Source: Nocardioides bizhenqiangii
GTDB taxonomy: Bacteria; Actinomycetota; Actinomycetes; Propionibacteriales; Nocardioidaceae
DNA: 64,000 bases
NCBI RefSeq assembly: GCF_034661235.1
Contig: NZ_CP141059.1
Coordinates: 3,719,501-3,783,500, forward strand
Direction of reading: 5' to 3'
Under the pieces are notes generated by a model that was not told the origin of the DNA, made no database searches, and saw only the letters and a program-made list of their open reading frames with translations. Both the position numbers and the translations under genes were made by a program. Numbering within the stretch: position 1 is the stretch's first letter; each line of letters starts with the position of its first letter. Positions 46,038-56,170 of this stretch are shown one piece after another.

Positions 46038-46873
46038 TGACGCCGTCCTGCCGCGCTGGTCATGAGCATCGCGTCTCCGGGGTCCCGCATGTTGCCGAGC
46101 TCGACCATCACGGTCGGGACGTCGGCCAGGTTGAGGGTGCCGAGGTCGCCGCGGACATCGATCCCGTCGCTGCCGGCGTACGTCGACGGCGCGAACCCCT
46201 CCTCGACCAGCACGTCCCTCATCGCCTCGGCCAGCTCGAGCGAGGGCACGGCGATGTCGGTCGTCCACGGAGCGATCTCCGCGGGTGCGATCACGTGGAA
46301 GCCGTGGGCACCAGGGGCGAGGGACCCGTCCGCGTGGATGCTGACCTTGAGGTCGGCGGTCGGTCCCGGTTCACCGGGGTTGCCGGCGCGGCCGCGCTCG
46401 TCGATGCACGGACCCCACGCCGTCGCCGAGTTGGAGGTCCTCGTCAGGCTGACCCGAGCACCGAGCCGACGCAGCAGCCGCCGGGTGGCACCCGCCACCG
46501 CCCAGGTGAACGACGCTTCGGGGTACCCGCCGTTCGTCGCCGTACCCGTGGTGTTGCAGGGCTTGGTGAACCCGCCCGCGTCGACCGGGGCGGCCACCTC
46601 CGCGGGGAATGCAGCGTTGCCGAGCTGGTGCCCCGGGTCCAGGACGACGACCAGGCCCGCGAGCGGCGGCTCAGGGTCGAGGGTCGGCGCAGCGATCGTC
46701 GCCCGTGGCGGGAGCCCTCCGTCGGACCGCTCCGGCGGCGACGTGACGCGCGGCGACGGGTCGGAGGCCGGGTCGCGGGTCGCCTCGTCGCACCCCACCA
46801 GCAGCACCGCCGCGACCGCGACAACGGTCACCGCGCTGCGGATGCGCAGAGAGCGTTGCGGGGCGGGAATCAT
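45989..46873 (-). CDS. N-acetylmuramoyl-L-alanine amidase (amidase_3), lipoprotein
   Basis: A 294-residue cell-wall hydrolase. Signal with lipobox LLVGC (Cys28), a Pro-rich linker to residue 70, then a zinc amidase_3 domain: VVVLDPGHQLG (His and Glu region), VSIHADGS (His) and VMVELGNMRD (catalytic Glu). An insertion FTKPCNTTGTATNGGYPEAS with a Cys, matched by GPCIDERGR, suggests a disulfide as in the mycobacterial Rv3717/Ami1 amidase. It cleaves the MurNAc-L-Ala bond of peptidoglycan. ATG 46873; a 197-base gap without genes separates it from the divergent sugar transferase. Confidence 0.93.
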   Translation of the reverse strand: MIPAPQRSLRIRSAVTVVAVAAVLLVGCDEATRDPASDPSPRVTSPPERSDGGLPPRATIAAPTLDPEPPLAGLVVVLDPGHQLGNAAFPAEVAAPVDAGGFTKPCNTTGTATNGGYPEASFTWAVAGATRRLLRRLGARVSLTRTSNSATAWGPCIDERGRAGNPGEPGPTADLKVSIHADGSLAPGAHGFHVIAPAEIAPWTTDIAVPSLELAEAMRDVLVEEGFAPSTYAGSDGIDVRGDLGTLNLADVPTVMVELGNMRDPGDAMLMTSAAGRRHYASALARSIARFLAR

Positions 46874-47070
46874 AGGTCCCTGAGCCTAGGCTGTCCGGCT
46901 TTTCACCAAGTTCCAACGGCCAATTCGCAGAGGTGTCCAGACCGGTCTAGACCCGGCGCTGAAACGTGTAACCCCGCCCGGTTCAGGTCGTTGGTCCTGC
47001 TGGGTCGGAGCCAGCGAACTCGGACCTGGGCGACGGCGCCCGCGACGCACACGACGGCTGAGGTGATCTC

Positions 47071-48540
47071 GTGACGGTGGTGATCGGGCACTCGGCTGCC
47101 ACCCGCACACGAGTGCTGACGGCACCGTCGAGCCGCTCGCTGAAGTTCGTCCCGTTCATGCTGGTCCTCCTCGACGTCGCCGTCGTGGCCGCGGTCTCCG
47201 GTCTCGCCTCGTTCTTCGACAACGGCATGCCGATGTTCGACGCGCAGGCCGCTGACGACCTCGGCAGCCGGACGACCGGCCCCCTGGTCACCCTCGGCTG
47301 GGTCGTCGTCATCGCGCTCGGCGGCGGGTACCGCAAGCAGGTGCTCGGCGGCGGCAGCGACGAGTACAAGCGGGTACTCAATGCGACGCTCGCCTACACC
47401 GGCCTGCTCGCGCTCATCCTGTTCGTCACCCAGGCCGACGTCTCCCGCGCCTTCTTCCTCCTTCTCTTCGCGTTCGGGCTGCCCGGCCTGCTCCTCGCAC
47501 GCTGGGGCGCTCGCAACCTGCTCCACCGCGCGCGCATTGCCGGCCACCTCGGCCTGCCTGTGCTCATCGCCGGCTCACCCGAGCACGTCGACGACATCCA
47601 CGGCGTGCTGGACCGCACCCGGTGGCTGGGCTATCGCGTGGTCGGCGCCGTGACCCCACCTGGAGAGGCCGGCCACACCGTGGGCGGCGTCCCCGTCATC
47701 GGCACGACCGACGACGTCACGACCGCCGCCCTTCAGTCGAACGCGCAGCTGATCCTGTTCGCCGGCGGCTCGTCCCACTCGGCCCAAGACCTCCAGGAGA
47801 AGGTCTGGCAGCTCGAGGAGCGGGGCATCGGCGTCGTCGTGGCGCAGAGCGCCACCGGGATCATCATGAGCGACCGCGCGTCGTTCCGCCCGGTCGGCGG
47901 CCTTCCGCTCATGCACCTCGGGGCACCGGCCTGGGCCCAGGCGACGCGCGTCGGCAAGCGCACCTTCGACTTCCTCGGCGCGCTGGCCCTGCTCGCCGCC
48001 TTCAGCCCGCTGTTCCTCTTCATCGCGCTACGGATCAAGCTGCACGACGGCGGACCGGTCTTCTTCCAGCAGTCGCGGGTCGGCCGCCAGGGCGTGCCGT
48101 TCCGCTGCGCGAAGTTCCGCACCATGGTCCCCAACGCCGAGGACCTGCTGGCAGCCCTCCACGCCCAGACCAACTACGACGGCGGCCTGTTCAAGATGGC
48201 CGACGACCCGCGGATCACCAAGCCTGGCCGGTGGCTGCGTCGCTTCTCCCTCGACGAGCTCCCCCAGCTCTGGAACGTCGTCCGCGGCGACATGAGCCTG
48301 GTCGGCCCGCGCCCGCCGCTCCCCCACGAGGTGGCGCGCTACGACGTCGCCGCCCGGCGTCGCCTCCACGTCCGCCCCGGCATGACCGGCCTCTGGCAGG
48401 TCTCCGGCCGCTCGGACCTCTCCTGGGAGCATGCCATCCGGCTCGACCTCTACTACGTCGACCACTGGTCGATGCTGCAGGACCTGCACATCCTCTGGCG
48501 CACCCTCGGCGTCGTCATCCTCGGCCGCGGCGCGTACTGA
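47071..48540 (+). CDS. Polyprenyl-phosphate sugar-1-phosphate transferase
   Basis: A 489-residue initiating transferase of exopolysaccharide or capsule synthesis (WcaJ/CpsE type). Four or five N-terminal helices, a CoA-binding-like Rossmann domain (residues ~150-270), a further helix, then the catalytic bacterial sugar-transferase domain: GPVFFQQSRVGRQGVPFRCA, KFRTM, SLDELPQLWNVVRGDMSLVG, PRPP and PGMTGLWQVSGRSD. It loads the first sugar phosphate onto undecaprenyl phosphate at the inner membrane. GTG at 47071 follows GAGGTGA. It opens the glycan locus of the right-hand third of the window. Confidence 0.94.
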   Translation: MTVVIGHSAATRTRVLTAPSSRSLKFVPFMLVLLDVAVVAAVSGLASFFDNGMPMFDAQAADDLGSRTTGPLVTLGWVVVIALGGGYRKQVLGGGSDEYKRVLNATLAYTGLLALILFVTQADVSRAFFLLLFAFGLPGLLLARWGARNLLHRARIAGHLGLPVLIAGSPEHVDDIHGVLDRTRWLGYRVVGAVTPPGEAGHTVGGVPVIGTTDDVTTAALQSNAQLILFAGGSSHSAQDLQEKVWQLEERGIGVVVAQSATGIIMSDRASFRPVGGLPLMHLGAPAWAQATRVGKRTFDFLGALALLAAFSPLFLFIALRIKLHDGGPVFFQQSRVGRQGVPFRCAKFRTMVPNAEDLLAALHAQTNYDGGLFKMADDPRITKPGRWLRRFSLDELPQLWNVVRGDMSLVGPRPPLPHEVARYDVAARRRLHVRPGMTGLWQVSGRSDLSWEHAIRLDLYYVDHWSMLQDLHILWRTLGVVILGRGAY

Positions 48541-48640
48541 GTTGAATTGCGCGAGCGTGTCGCTCGTTCCTCGCGCCACGCTGCCGCGCCGCAGTTGACG
48601 CGGTCACGGGTTGCGGCGGTCGGGCGTCTCACCGGGCGGC
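48541..48640. repeat. Dispersed ~100-bp intergenic repeat, copy 1
   Basis: Starting right after the transferase stop, this stretch reads GCGAGCGTGTCGCTCGTTCC, then GCCACGCTGCCGCGCCGCAG and TTGACGCG. It is the inverted counterpart of 50985-51087, with more distant similarity at 56048-56084. GAGCG...CGCTC gives it hairpin potential. Bases 48641-48759 continue GC-rich with no gene seen. Confidence 0.75.
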
Positions 48641-48759
48641 GCGCGGAGAGCGCTCCCGTCCTCGCTCCGGTCGCTCGTACCTCGCTCCCTGCGCTGCGGG
48701 CCTCGCGTTCTCCGCGACATGCCGCCTGGCTGCTCGTGGCCGGGCGGCATCCCGCTCCC

Positions 48760-49764
48760 CTACTCGTAGCCGAGGACGGACTTCCGCTTCTCTCCCCAGG
48801 CGAGGGCCGAGGCGATGGCGTCGTCGAGTGAGGCCTCGGTGCGCCAGCCCAGCAATTCCGCGGCCTTGTCCGCGTTGGCGAACGCGCCCACGGCGTCGCC
48901 GGGGCGCGGCGGCGCCTCGGTGACCGGCACCGGCTTGCCGACGACCCGCTCGACGGCCGCGATCAGCTCCTTGACGGTCACGCCGTCGCCGCCGCCGATG
49001 TTGACGTAGGAGTACGGCGCGCCCTCGGCCTCGATCACCTCGTCGAACCTCTCGACGGCCCGCACGTGGGCCTTGGCCAGGTCCCAGGCGTGGATGTAGT
49101 CGCGGATGCCGGTGCCGTCGCGGGTGGGAAGGTCGGTGCCGGTGATCGTGAACGACTCGCGGTAGCCAAGAGCGGTCTGCGCGAGCAGCGGTACGACGTG
49201 CGTCGCGTCCTTGAGGTGGTAGCCCGTCTCGAGGTCGGGGTCGGTGCCGATCGGGTTGAAGTAGCGCAGGACGATCGCCCGCAGGCTGGTCGCCTTGGAG
49301 ATGTCCTCCAGGCACATCTCCATCATTCGCTTGGTGCGGGCGTACGGCGACGTGGGGTCGACGGGATCGGTCTCCCGGACCTCGAACGCCGGCTGCAGCG
49401 CATAGAGCGACGCCGTCGACGAGAAGAGAATCCGCGGCTTGCCGAGCTGCTCCAGCTGGTCGAAGAGCTCCAGCGACTTCGCCACGTTGTCGCGGTAGTA
49501 CTCGTAGGGCAGCTCGACGGACTCCGGTACGACGATCCGCGCCGCCATGTGGATCGTCGCCTCGATCTCGGGGTGCTCCTCCACGATCCGGCTCAGGAGT
49601 GCCCGGTCGGCGATGTCGCCCTCGTAGAAGATCCGGCCCTCCGTGAACTGGCGGGGCCCGACCAGCAGCGAGTCGAGGAGCACCGGGGTGTGACCGGACT
49701 GCTCGAGTGCCTTCGAGGTGATCGAGCCGAGGTAGCCGGCGCCGCCGGTGACGAGAACCTTCAT
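48760..49764 (-). CDS. galE: UDP-glucose 4-epimerase
   Basis: A 334-residue extended SDR epimerase interconverting UDP-glucose and UDP-galactose (or their GlcNAc analogues). NAD site VLVTGGAGYLGSITSKALE, FSSTASLYA with the catalytic Ser/Thr and SPYARTKRMME with Tyr and Lys, then FNPIGTDPDL and VNIGGGDGVTV. ATG at 49764 starts at MKVLVTGGAGY. It supplies activated galactose for the glycan locus. Just upstream on the same strand lies a broken rmlA remnant. Confidence 0.93.
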   Translation of the reverse strand: MKVLVTGGAGYLGSITSKALEQSGHTPVLLDSLLVGPRQFTEGRIFYEGDIADRALLSRIVEEHPEIEATIHMAARIVVPESVELPYEYYRDNVAKSLELFDQLEQLGKPRILFSSTASLYALQPAFEVRETDPVDPTSPYARTKRMMEMCLEDISKATSLRAIVLRYFNPIGTDPDLETGYHLKDATHVVPLLAQTALGYRESFTITGTDLPTRDGTGIRDYIHAWDLAKAHVRAVERFDEVIEAEGAPYSYVNIGGGDGVTVKELIAAVERVVGKPVPVTEAPPRPGDAVGAFANADKAAELLGWRTEASLDDAIASALAWGEKRKSVLGYE

Positions 49765-49775
49765 GGAGCGAGAGC

Positions 49776-50974
<1,199 letters not shown>

Positions 50975-50984
50975 GACCAGCCGA

Positions 50985-51087
50985 CGCCGACCGGCAAGAC
51001 GCCGATCAGGCGCAACCGACGACTGCGTCAACTGCGGCCCGGCAGCGTGGCGCGACGAAGGAGCGACACGCTCGGGCAATCCAGCTC
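50985..51087. repeat. Dispersed ~100-bp intergenic repeat, copy 2
   Basis: GCGTCAACTGCGGCCCGGCA, then GCGTGGCGCGACGAAGGAGC and GACACGCTCGGGCAAT form the inverse complement of the copy at 48541. The two copies match over about 95 bases with scattered changes. It fills the gap between rmlB and the convergent cupin gene and ends at that gene's stop. Confidence 0.75.
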
Positions 51088-51439
51088 AGACCTCGATGCG
51101 GCCGTAGTCGTCCTCGAGCCGGCAGATGTCGTCCTCGCCGGTGTAGGTGCCGTGCTGCACCTCGATGATGATGAGCGGCTCGTCGTGCTCGTTGGTGATC
51201 CGGTGCGGCTCACCGATCGCGACGTTGACGGAGTCCGCGACGTAGAGCACGCGGACGTCGCCGTCGATCACGCAGGTGGCGACGCCCGAGACAACGGTCC
51301 AGTGCTCCGCCCTGTGCTCGTGGGTCTGGTAGGACAGCCGCGCACCGGGCTCGACGACGATCCGCTTCACCTTGAAGCCGTCGCCCTCGTCGAGCACCTG
51401 CCACGAGCCCCACGGCCGCACCGCACTGTCACCGATCAC
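51086..51439 (-). CDS. Cupin of the mannose-6-phosphate isomerase type II class
   Basis: A 117-residue cupin matching the C-terminal isomerase domain of ManC/type II phosphomannose isomerase: VRPWGSWQVLDEGDGFKVKR, LSYQTHEHRAEHWTVVSG (the metal-binding H-x-H...E) and GEPHRITNEHDEPLIIIEVQ. No guanylyltransferase domain is attached. It probably interconverts mannose-6-P and fructose-6-P, or a related sugar phosphate, for the glycan locus. GTG 51439 has GGAG six bases upstream. Confidence 0.88.
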   Translation of the reverse strand: MIGDSAVRPWGSWQVLDEGDGFKVKRIVVEPGARLSYQTHEHRAEHWTVVSGVATCVIDGDVRVLYVADSVNVAIGEPHRITNEHDEPLIIIEVQHGTYTGEDDICRLEDDYGRIEV

Positions 51440-51552
51440 GTCATCTCCAATGTTGTCCCTGATCCGTCGGCGCCCCCGGGCGGCGTCTCTGACGTAACGA
51501 GAGCCGAGACTCCGAGGGTACGGACCAAACGACGGAAAATTGCCGGAATCGG

Positions 51553-51834
51553 TCACCGACGCCGCAGGCCCGCGAGGGCCGGACGGACGTCGACCAGGTA
51601 GACGATCGACGCGATCGTCATCGCCAGGTTGACGATCATCAAGGGCAGCGGCAGCAGCTGGAGCACCACCGCGATGCCGAGCAGGATGCACCAGGTCGGC
51701 TTGTTGAGCTTGTCCGCCGCGAGGTAGGCCTCCGCCGAGTAGAGCAGCGCGTTGGCGAACGCGAAGATCTTGATCACGAGCAGCACGAAGAACACGACCA
51801 GCTGCACGAAGCCCTCGTACTGGAACACATCCAT
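51553..51834 (-). CDS. DUF2516 membrane protein
   Basis: A 93-residue protein with three hydrophobic segments (residues 10-30, 45-63, 64-84) of the DUF2516 family. In mycobacteria the same protein follows hbhA (Rv0474-Rv0475-Rv0476 order), as here, although a strong hairpin separates them. Function unknown. ATG at 51834. Confidence 0.82.
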   Translation of the reverse strand: MDVFQYEGFVQLVVFFVLLVIKIFAFANALLYSAEAYLAADKLNKPTWCILLGIAVVLQLLPLPLMIVNLAMTIASIVYLVDVRPALAGLRRR

Positions 51835-51873
51835 GATGAGCCGATCCTAACGGGGCCTTGACATCCGAAATGA

Positions 51874-51907
51874 ACGAGACCCCGAGGGTCAACCCTCGGG
51901 GCCTCGT
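51874..51907 (-). terminator. Strong hairpin terminator after the HbhA-like gene
   Basis: ACGAGACCCCGAGGG and CCCTCGGGGCCTCGT pair over 15 positions with one mismatch and a four-base loop. It lies 19 bases after the HbhA-like stop. A mixed T-rich TTCATTTC follows on the minus strand. It should reduce read-through to the DUF2516 gene. Confidence 0.8.
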
Positions 51908-51925
51908 CGTACCTGGAGCCTCGGC

Positions 51926-52513
51926 TCAGTTGGCGGCAGCCTTCTTGGCCGGAGCCTTCTTGGCGGCGGCCTTCTTGGCCGGAGCCTTCTTCGCCGGGGT
52001 CTTCTTGGCCGGAGCCTTCTTCGCGACCGAGCCGGGCACGGAGGCCGGAGCCTTCACCGCGTCGCCCTTGCGGAGCTTGGTCACGACGCTCTCGCCACGC
52101 TTGGCGAGGTCGGCGTAGGTGCCGGTCAGGGTGGCGACGTTCTCGTCGTACTGCTTCTTCACGGTCGTCTGGACCCGGGTCGGCAGCGTCTTGGCGTCGG
52201 CCTGGAGGTCGGCGAGCTTGGACTCGAACTTCGCGCGGGTGTCGTTGAGCTGCGCGGTCGCCTTGTCCTGCAGAGTCTTCGGCTGGGGAACCTCGAACTC
52301 CTTGACGGACTTCTGGACGTCGGCGACGCGGGCGTTGACCTTGGTCTGGACGTCGGTGACGTAGCCCTTGACCTTCTCGACGGCCAGGTCGGTGACGCCG
52401 ACGCCGGCGTACAGCGGCTTGGCGGCGACCTCAGGGACGTCCGGGAGGTCGATGGTCTTCAGGTCGACCTTGGGGACGGGGACCTCGAACTTGGGGAGCT
52501 CGAACTTCGGCAT
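51926..52513 (-). CDS. HbhA-like coiled-coil protein with Lys/Ala/Pro tail
   Basis: A 195-residue protein. Residues 1-30 are Pro/Lys/Phe-rich ([17 protein letters not shown]), residues 40-150 a long predicted coiled coil with Val/Ala/Lys heptads, and the last 40 residues a basic tail of AKKAPAKK repeats. This matches the heparin-binding haemagglutinin layout of mycobacteria, where the tail binds sulfated glycans or nucleic acid. ATG at 52513 has GAAGG twelve bases upstream. Flanked by the same XRE and DUF2516 genes as in mycobacteria. A role outside pathogens is uncertain. Confidence 0.8.
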   Translation of the reverse strand: MPKFELPKFEVPVPKVDLKTIDLPDVPEVAAKPLYAGVGVTDLAVEKVKGYVTDVQTKVNARVADVQKSVKEFEVPQPKTLQDKATAQLNDTRAKFESKLADLQADAKTLPTRVQTTVKKQYDENVATLTGTYADLAKRGESVVTKLRKGDAVKAPASVPGSVAKKAPAKKTPAKKAPAKKAAAKKAPAKKAAAN

Positions 52514-52557
52514 GGTGAAAAACACCCTTCGTGTGTGTTGGGGTGGTGCGTTGATTT

Positions 52558-52983
52558 TCAGGCAGGGGCGGTCGCCGCGTCGGCCTCGCTGGACTCTTCG
52601 GGGTCGACGGGTGCGAGCACCGGGGCGGCCTCGTTGAGCGCCAGGAACGACGAGTAGACATCGAGGAGCGACTGCTTCTGTCGCTCGGTGAGGCCGGTAT
52701 CGCCGAGAACGGCGAGCTCGACCGACCCACCTACGCCGTCATCCGGGCTGAGGATTCCCGCCCGGATGTAGAGCTGCTCCGCGGAGATCCGCAGTGCCTT
52801 GGCGATCTGCTGCAGGACCTCGGCGGAGGGCTTGCGCAGGCCACGCTCTATCTGGCTCAGGTAAGGGTTGGAGACGCCGGCCTGCTCGGCGAGCTGCCGC
52901 AGGGAGAGACGCGACTGCGTGCGCTGCTCCTTGAGGTAGTCACCCAGAGCGCCGACCGTCTCGGTCACCTTTGCCTTCACCAT
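52558..52983 (-). CDS. XRE-family helix-turn-helix regulator
   Basis: A 141-residue regulator. Residues 12-70 are a Cro/CI-type domain, LGDYLKEQRTQSRLSLRQLA, EQAGVSNPYLSQIERGLRKP and LRISAEQLYIRAG. The C-terminal 60 residues are acidic and may mediate dimerisation. Homologous to the regulator preceding hbhA in mycobacteria (Rv0474). ATG 52983. It is 45 bases upstream of the HbhA-like gene and probably controls it. It is divergent from the APS kinase fusion gene. Confidence 0.88.
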   Translation of the reverse strand: MVKAKVTETVGALGDYLKEQRTQSRLSLRQLAEQAGVSNPYLSQIERGLRKPSAEVLQQIAKALRISAEQLYIRAGILSPDDGVGGSVELAVLGDTGLTERQKQSLLDVYSSFLALNEAAPVLAPVDPEESSEADAATAPA

Positions 52984-53112
52984 GCTGCCCAGTGTGCTAG
53001 CAATAGTTAGCATTTTGCAAGCTGGGTTGGCGTGACCTGGTTCACAGGTGCCCAGGGACCGCCGAACGCGGCATTTCCTAGTGTCTCGCGTGGGTTTGGC
53101 AGGATACGCCGT

Positions 53113-55011
53113 GTGTCCCGTCCGCCCCTCCCCCAGCACTGCCCGTCGGCGCGCGAGCTGGACGACCTCGAGCTGCTGTCGGTCGGGGCGATGGCGCCGA
53201 CGCTCGGGTTCAACGAGCCGGGCAGTCCGGTCACCCTGGCGCTGCCCGACGAGCGCGCGGACGAGGTAGCCGCCGGCGGTGCGGTCGAGCTGGTCGACCC
53301 GGAGGGACTCCCCCTCGCGACGGTCACCGGCGGCGGGTCCGTCTGGTCGGTCACCCCGTTGACGCACGCGCAGTACGGGCCGTTCCGTCGTCTCTACCTG
53401 CGACCGGAGGACGTCCGGGCGCGCTACGCCGGCCGCACCTTCGTCACCGTGACCGACGCCATGACCGAGGAGCAGGTGGCGCAGCTGCGGGGTCTCGGCG
53501 ACGTCGCACTGCTGGCCCTCGTCGGCCGCGGCACCCCCTCCCTGTCCCCGGTCGGGCTGCTCCGGGCGACGTTGCGCGTGGCCGACCTGGTCGCGGCGGC
53601 CGGACCGGCGGTCGACGTGGTCGCCGTACCGCTCGCCACGCACGGCGACCCGGCAGCCGACGCCACGCTGCGGGCGCAGGTCGTCGCCAACTACGCCGGA
53701 CCGGACCCGGTCGTGGACCTCGCGCCCGGCGGGACGCCCAGCGTCGAGGTGGCCGACATCGTCCGCGCGGACCGGCCGGCACCCGACGAGCAGGGTCTCG
53801 TCATCTTCTTCACCGGCCTCTCCGGCAGCGGCAAGTCGACCCTCGCCCAGGCCCTGATGGACCGCTTGCTCGAGCGCGGCGGTCGCTCCCTCACCAGCCT
53901 CGACGGCGACGTCGTACGCCGGAACCTGTCGGCCGGTCTCACCTTCTCCAAGGAGGACCGGGAGACCAACATCCGTCGGATCGGCTGGGTCGCCGCCGAG
54001 ATCTCGCGGCACGGCGGCGTCGCGGTCTGCAGCCCGATCGCGCCGTTCGACGCGACCCGGCAGCAGGTGCGGCAGTACGTCGCCGAGGCGGGTGGGGCGT
54101 TCTTCCTCGTCCACGTCGCGACGCCGCTCGAGGAGTGCGAGCGGCGCGACCGCAAGGGCCTCTACGCGAAGGCGCGGCGCGGCGAGATCCCCGAGTTCAC
54201 CGGCATCTCCTCGCCCTACGAGGAGCCGCAGGACGCCGACGTCCGCGTGGACACGACCGGCCGGACGATCGACGAGGCGCTGGACGACGTGATCGTCGCG
54301 CTCCGCGACGCCGGCTACCTCGACCTGGTCGATGACGCCGCACCGAACGCGGGGCGCGCCGGGCCGACGCCGGCGGGGGTCGAGATGCGTGCGGCACCGA
54401 CGCCGGGCGCCGAGTCGGCCGGCGCCGTCTCGAACGGCTCCCGCGCCGGCTCGGCCCACCTCAGCGTGCTCTTCGTGTGCACGGCGAACATCTGCCGCTC
54501 GCCGTACATGGAGCTGCGCGCCGGCGCCCTGCTCCTCCCCGGCGGTCCGGCCACGATCGAGCTGGCCAGCGCCGGCACCCACGGCTTTCGCAACCGAGGC
54601 GTCGACGAGACCATGGCCGCCGTCCTCCGCGACCGCGGGCTCGGCGACGACCGGATCGGCGCGTTCAGCAGCCGACCGCTGACCCGTGAGCTGGTCGAGG
54701 CCGCCGACCTGGTGCTGACCGCCGAGTCCAGCCACCGCGCATTCGTGCTGGAGGAGGTCCCCGGCGCCTTCCGGAAGGTCTTCACGCTGGGGCAGTTCGC
54801 GGACACCGTCGCCCGCGTCGACGCGGCGGTCGTCGGCCCAGACCTGGTCGCGTACGCCGGGCACCGCCGAGCCACCGCGGACCCGAAGCACGAGGTCAGC
54901 GACCCGTTCGGACGCGGTCGGGCCGCAGCCAACCGGGCCGCCGACCAGATCGACGGGCTGTTGCGCGTCGTCATGCCCCGTCTGACGGGCTCAGGAAGGA
55001 TCATTCGATGA
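53113..55011 (+). CDS. cysC: APS kinase fused to low-molecular-weight tyrosine phosphatase
   Basis: A 632-residue three-part protein. Residues ~10-200 resemble the PUA-like and sulfurylase-like region found before CysC in some actinobacteria but lack clear ATP-sulfurylase catalytic motifs. Residues ~225-400 are APS kinase: GLSGSGKSTLAQAL (P-loop at 235), LDGDVVRRNLSAGLTFSKED, NIRRIGWVA and KGLYAKARRGEIPEFTGI; it makes PAPS from APS. After a Pro/Ala linker, residues ~450-632 are a low-molecular-weight protein tyrosine phosphatase: VLFVCTANICRSP (Cys456, Arg462) and the acid loop SDPFG. GTG at 53113. Its stop overlaps the exporter gene. Confidence 0.85.
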   Translation: MSRPPLPQHCPSARELDDLELLSVGAMAPTLGFNEPGSPVTLALPDERADEVAAGGAVELVDPEGLPLATVTGGGSVWSVTPLTHAQYGPFRRLYLRPEDVRARYAGRTFVTVTDAMTEEQVAQLRGLGDVALLALVGRGTPSLSPVGLLRATLRVADLVAAAGPAVDVVAVPLATHGDPAADATLRAQVVANYAGPDPVVDLAPGGTPSVEVADIVRADRPAPDEQGLVIFFTGLSGSGKSTLAQALMDRLLERGGRSLTSLDGDVVRRNLSAGLTFSKEDRETNIRRIGWVAAEISRHGGVAVCSPIAPFDATRQQVRQYVAEAGGAFFLVHVATPLEECERRDRKGLYAKARRGEIPEFTGISSPYEEPQDADVRVDTTGRTIDEALDDVIVALRDAGYLDLVDDAAPNAGRAGPTPAGVEMRAAPTPGAESAGAVSNGSRAGSAHLSVLFVCTANICRSPYMELRAGALLLPGGPATIELASAGTHGFRNRGVDETMAAVLRDRGLGDDRIGAFSSRPLTRELVEAADLVLTAESSHRAFVLEEVPGAFRKVFTLGQFADTVARVDAAVVGPDLVAYAGHRRATADPKHEVSDPFGRGRAAANRAADQIDGLLRVVMPRLTGSGRIIR

Positions 55012-56042
55012 GCGAGCTGCTCACCCTCACGGCGCTGTCCATCGTCGCCGCCGGCTTCTTCGTCGGCATCGTCGTCGGCCTCACCGGCATGGGCGGTGGC
55101 GCGTTGATGACGCCCGCGCTCATCTTCCTCGGCGTCGGCCACACGGCGTCCATCGTCACGGCCGACCTCACCGCGGCCGCGATCTACAAGACGGGCGGCG
55201 CGATCACGCACGCCAAGGAGGGGTCGCCCAACCTGCGACTCGCGGCCTGGCTGATCGCCGGTTCGGTGCCGATGGCCTTCGTCGGCCCCTACCTGGTCAG
55301 CTGGTTGACCGACGACGCCGAGCAGCTGGAGCAGACGCTCAAGCTCTGCATCGGCATCGCGCTGCTGTTCGCGGCGTCGACCTACGCCCTGCGGCTCTAC
55401 ATCAACCTGCGGCGGGTCCGGAGCGGTGCGCCCACCCCGGAGGAGAACCCCCGGATCCGGCCGGTGCCCACCCTGCTGGTCGGCATGCTCGGCGGCCTGC
55501 TGGTCGGCATCACCAGCGTCGGGTCGGGCTCGGTCATCATGATCGCGCTGCTGATGCTCTACCCCGGCCTGTCCGCGGTGAAGCTGGTCGGCACCGACCT
55601 CGTCCAGGCGGTCCCGCTGGTGCTCAGCGCGGCGATCGCCAACATCGCGATCCACGGTCTCGACTGGGACCTGCTGATCCCGCTGGTCATCGGTTCCGTC
55701 CCCGGCACCATCATCGGCAGCCGGATCGCACCGCGGGTGCCGCAGTCCTACATCCGCCGCGGCATCGTCGTGGTCCTGACCATGTCCGGCGTCGCGCTGC
55801 TCTTCAAGGCCGGGCTGCACCCGTTCGGCGAGGGGCACGAGACGCTCGAGGCGATCGTGGTCGGCGGTGTCGGCGTCGTGATGCTCGCGCTGGTCCCGGT
55901 CGTGTGGGGGATGCTGCGCAAGCAGCACGGCCTGCCGATGTTCGGAGCGCCCACCGTCGCCGAGCTGGAGAAGCTGCCGGGCGACCGACGGGCGGCCCGG
56001 AAGGCCGCGGCCGCACACGAGCGAGACGCCAAACAGCCGTAA
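55008..56042 (+). CDS. TauE/SafE-family sulfite/anion exporter
   Basis: A 344-residue membrane protein with eight or nine helices in two TauE repeats: VGIVVGLTGMGGGALMTPAL and LVGITSVGSGSVIMIALLML are the paired GxGGG-type motifs. Family members move sulfite, sulfonates or organosulfur compounds across the membrane. ATG overlaps the end of the APS kinase-phosphatase gene, so sulfur export and sulfate activation are coupled here. The last 40 residues form a basic, helical cytoplasmic tail. Confidence 0.88.
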   Translation: MSELLTLTALSIVAAGFFVGIVVGLTGMGGGALMTPALIFLGVGHTASIVTADLTAAAIYKTGGAITHAKEGSPNLRLAAWLIAGSVPMAFVGPYLVSWLTDDAEQLEQTLKLCIGIALLFAASTYALRLYINLRRVRSGAPTPEENPRIRPVPTLLVGMLGGLLVGITSVGSGSVIMIALLMLYPGLSAVKLVGTDLVQAVPLVLSAAIANIAIHGLDWDLLIPLVIGSVPGTIIGSRIAPRVPQSYIRRGIVVVLTMSGVALLFKAGLHPFGEGHETLEAIVVGGVGVVMLALVPVVWGMLRKQHGLPMFGAPTVAELEKLPGDRRAARKAAAAHERDAKQP

Positions 56043-56047
56043 CCCTC

Positions 56048-56084
56048 TGACCGCGTCAACTGCGAGCGCGGCAGCGTGGCGCGC
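56048..56084. repeat. Dispersed intergenic repeat, short copy 3
   Basis: TGACCGCGTCAACTGCGAGC and GCGGCAGCGTGGCGCG match the core of the repeats at 48541 and 50985. It sits after the exporter gene stop, again between convergent genes. The remainder to 56170 is GC-rich with GCGGGCGAAGCCCGC hairpin and no gene. Confidence 0.65.
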
Positions 56085-56170
56085 GCGGGCGAAGCCCGCA
56101 TCGTGGGGCGCCCCTGGGCCGAGCGAAGCGATGGTCCGGGCGGTGACCCACGATTCGCGACACGATCGCG

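Noticed and set aside
52984..54891. Long minus-strand upstream extension of the XRE regulator frame
   Set aside because: It runs antisense to the well-supported APS kinase fusion; the regulator itself starts at ATG 52983 with a standard HTH.
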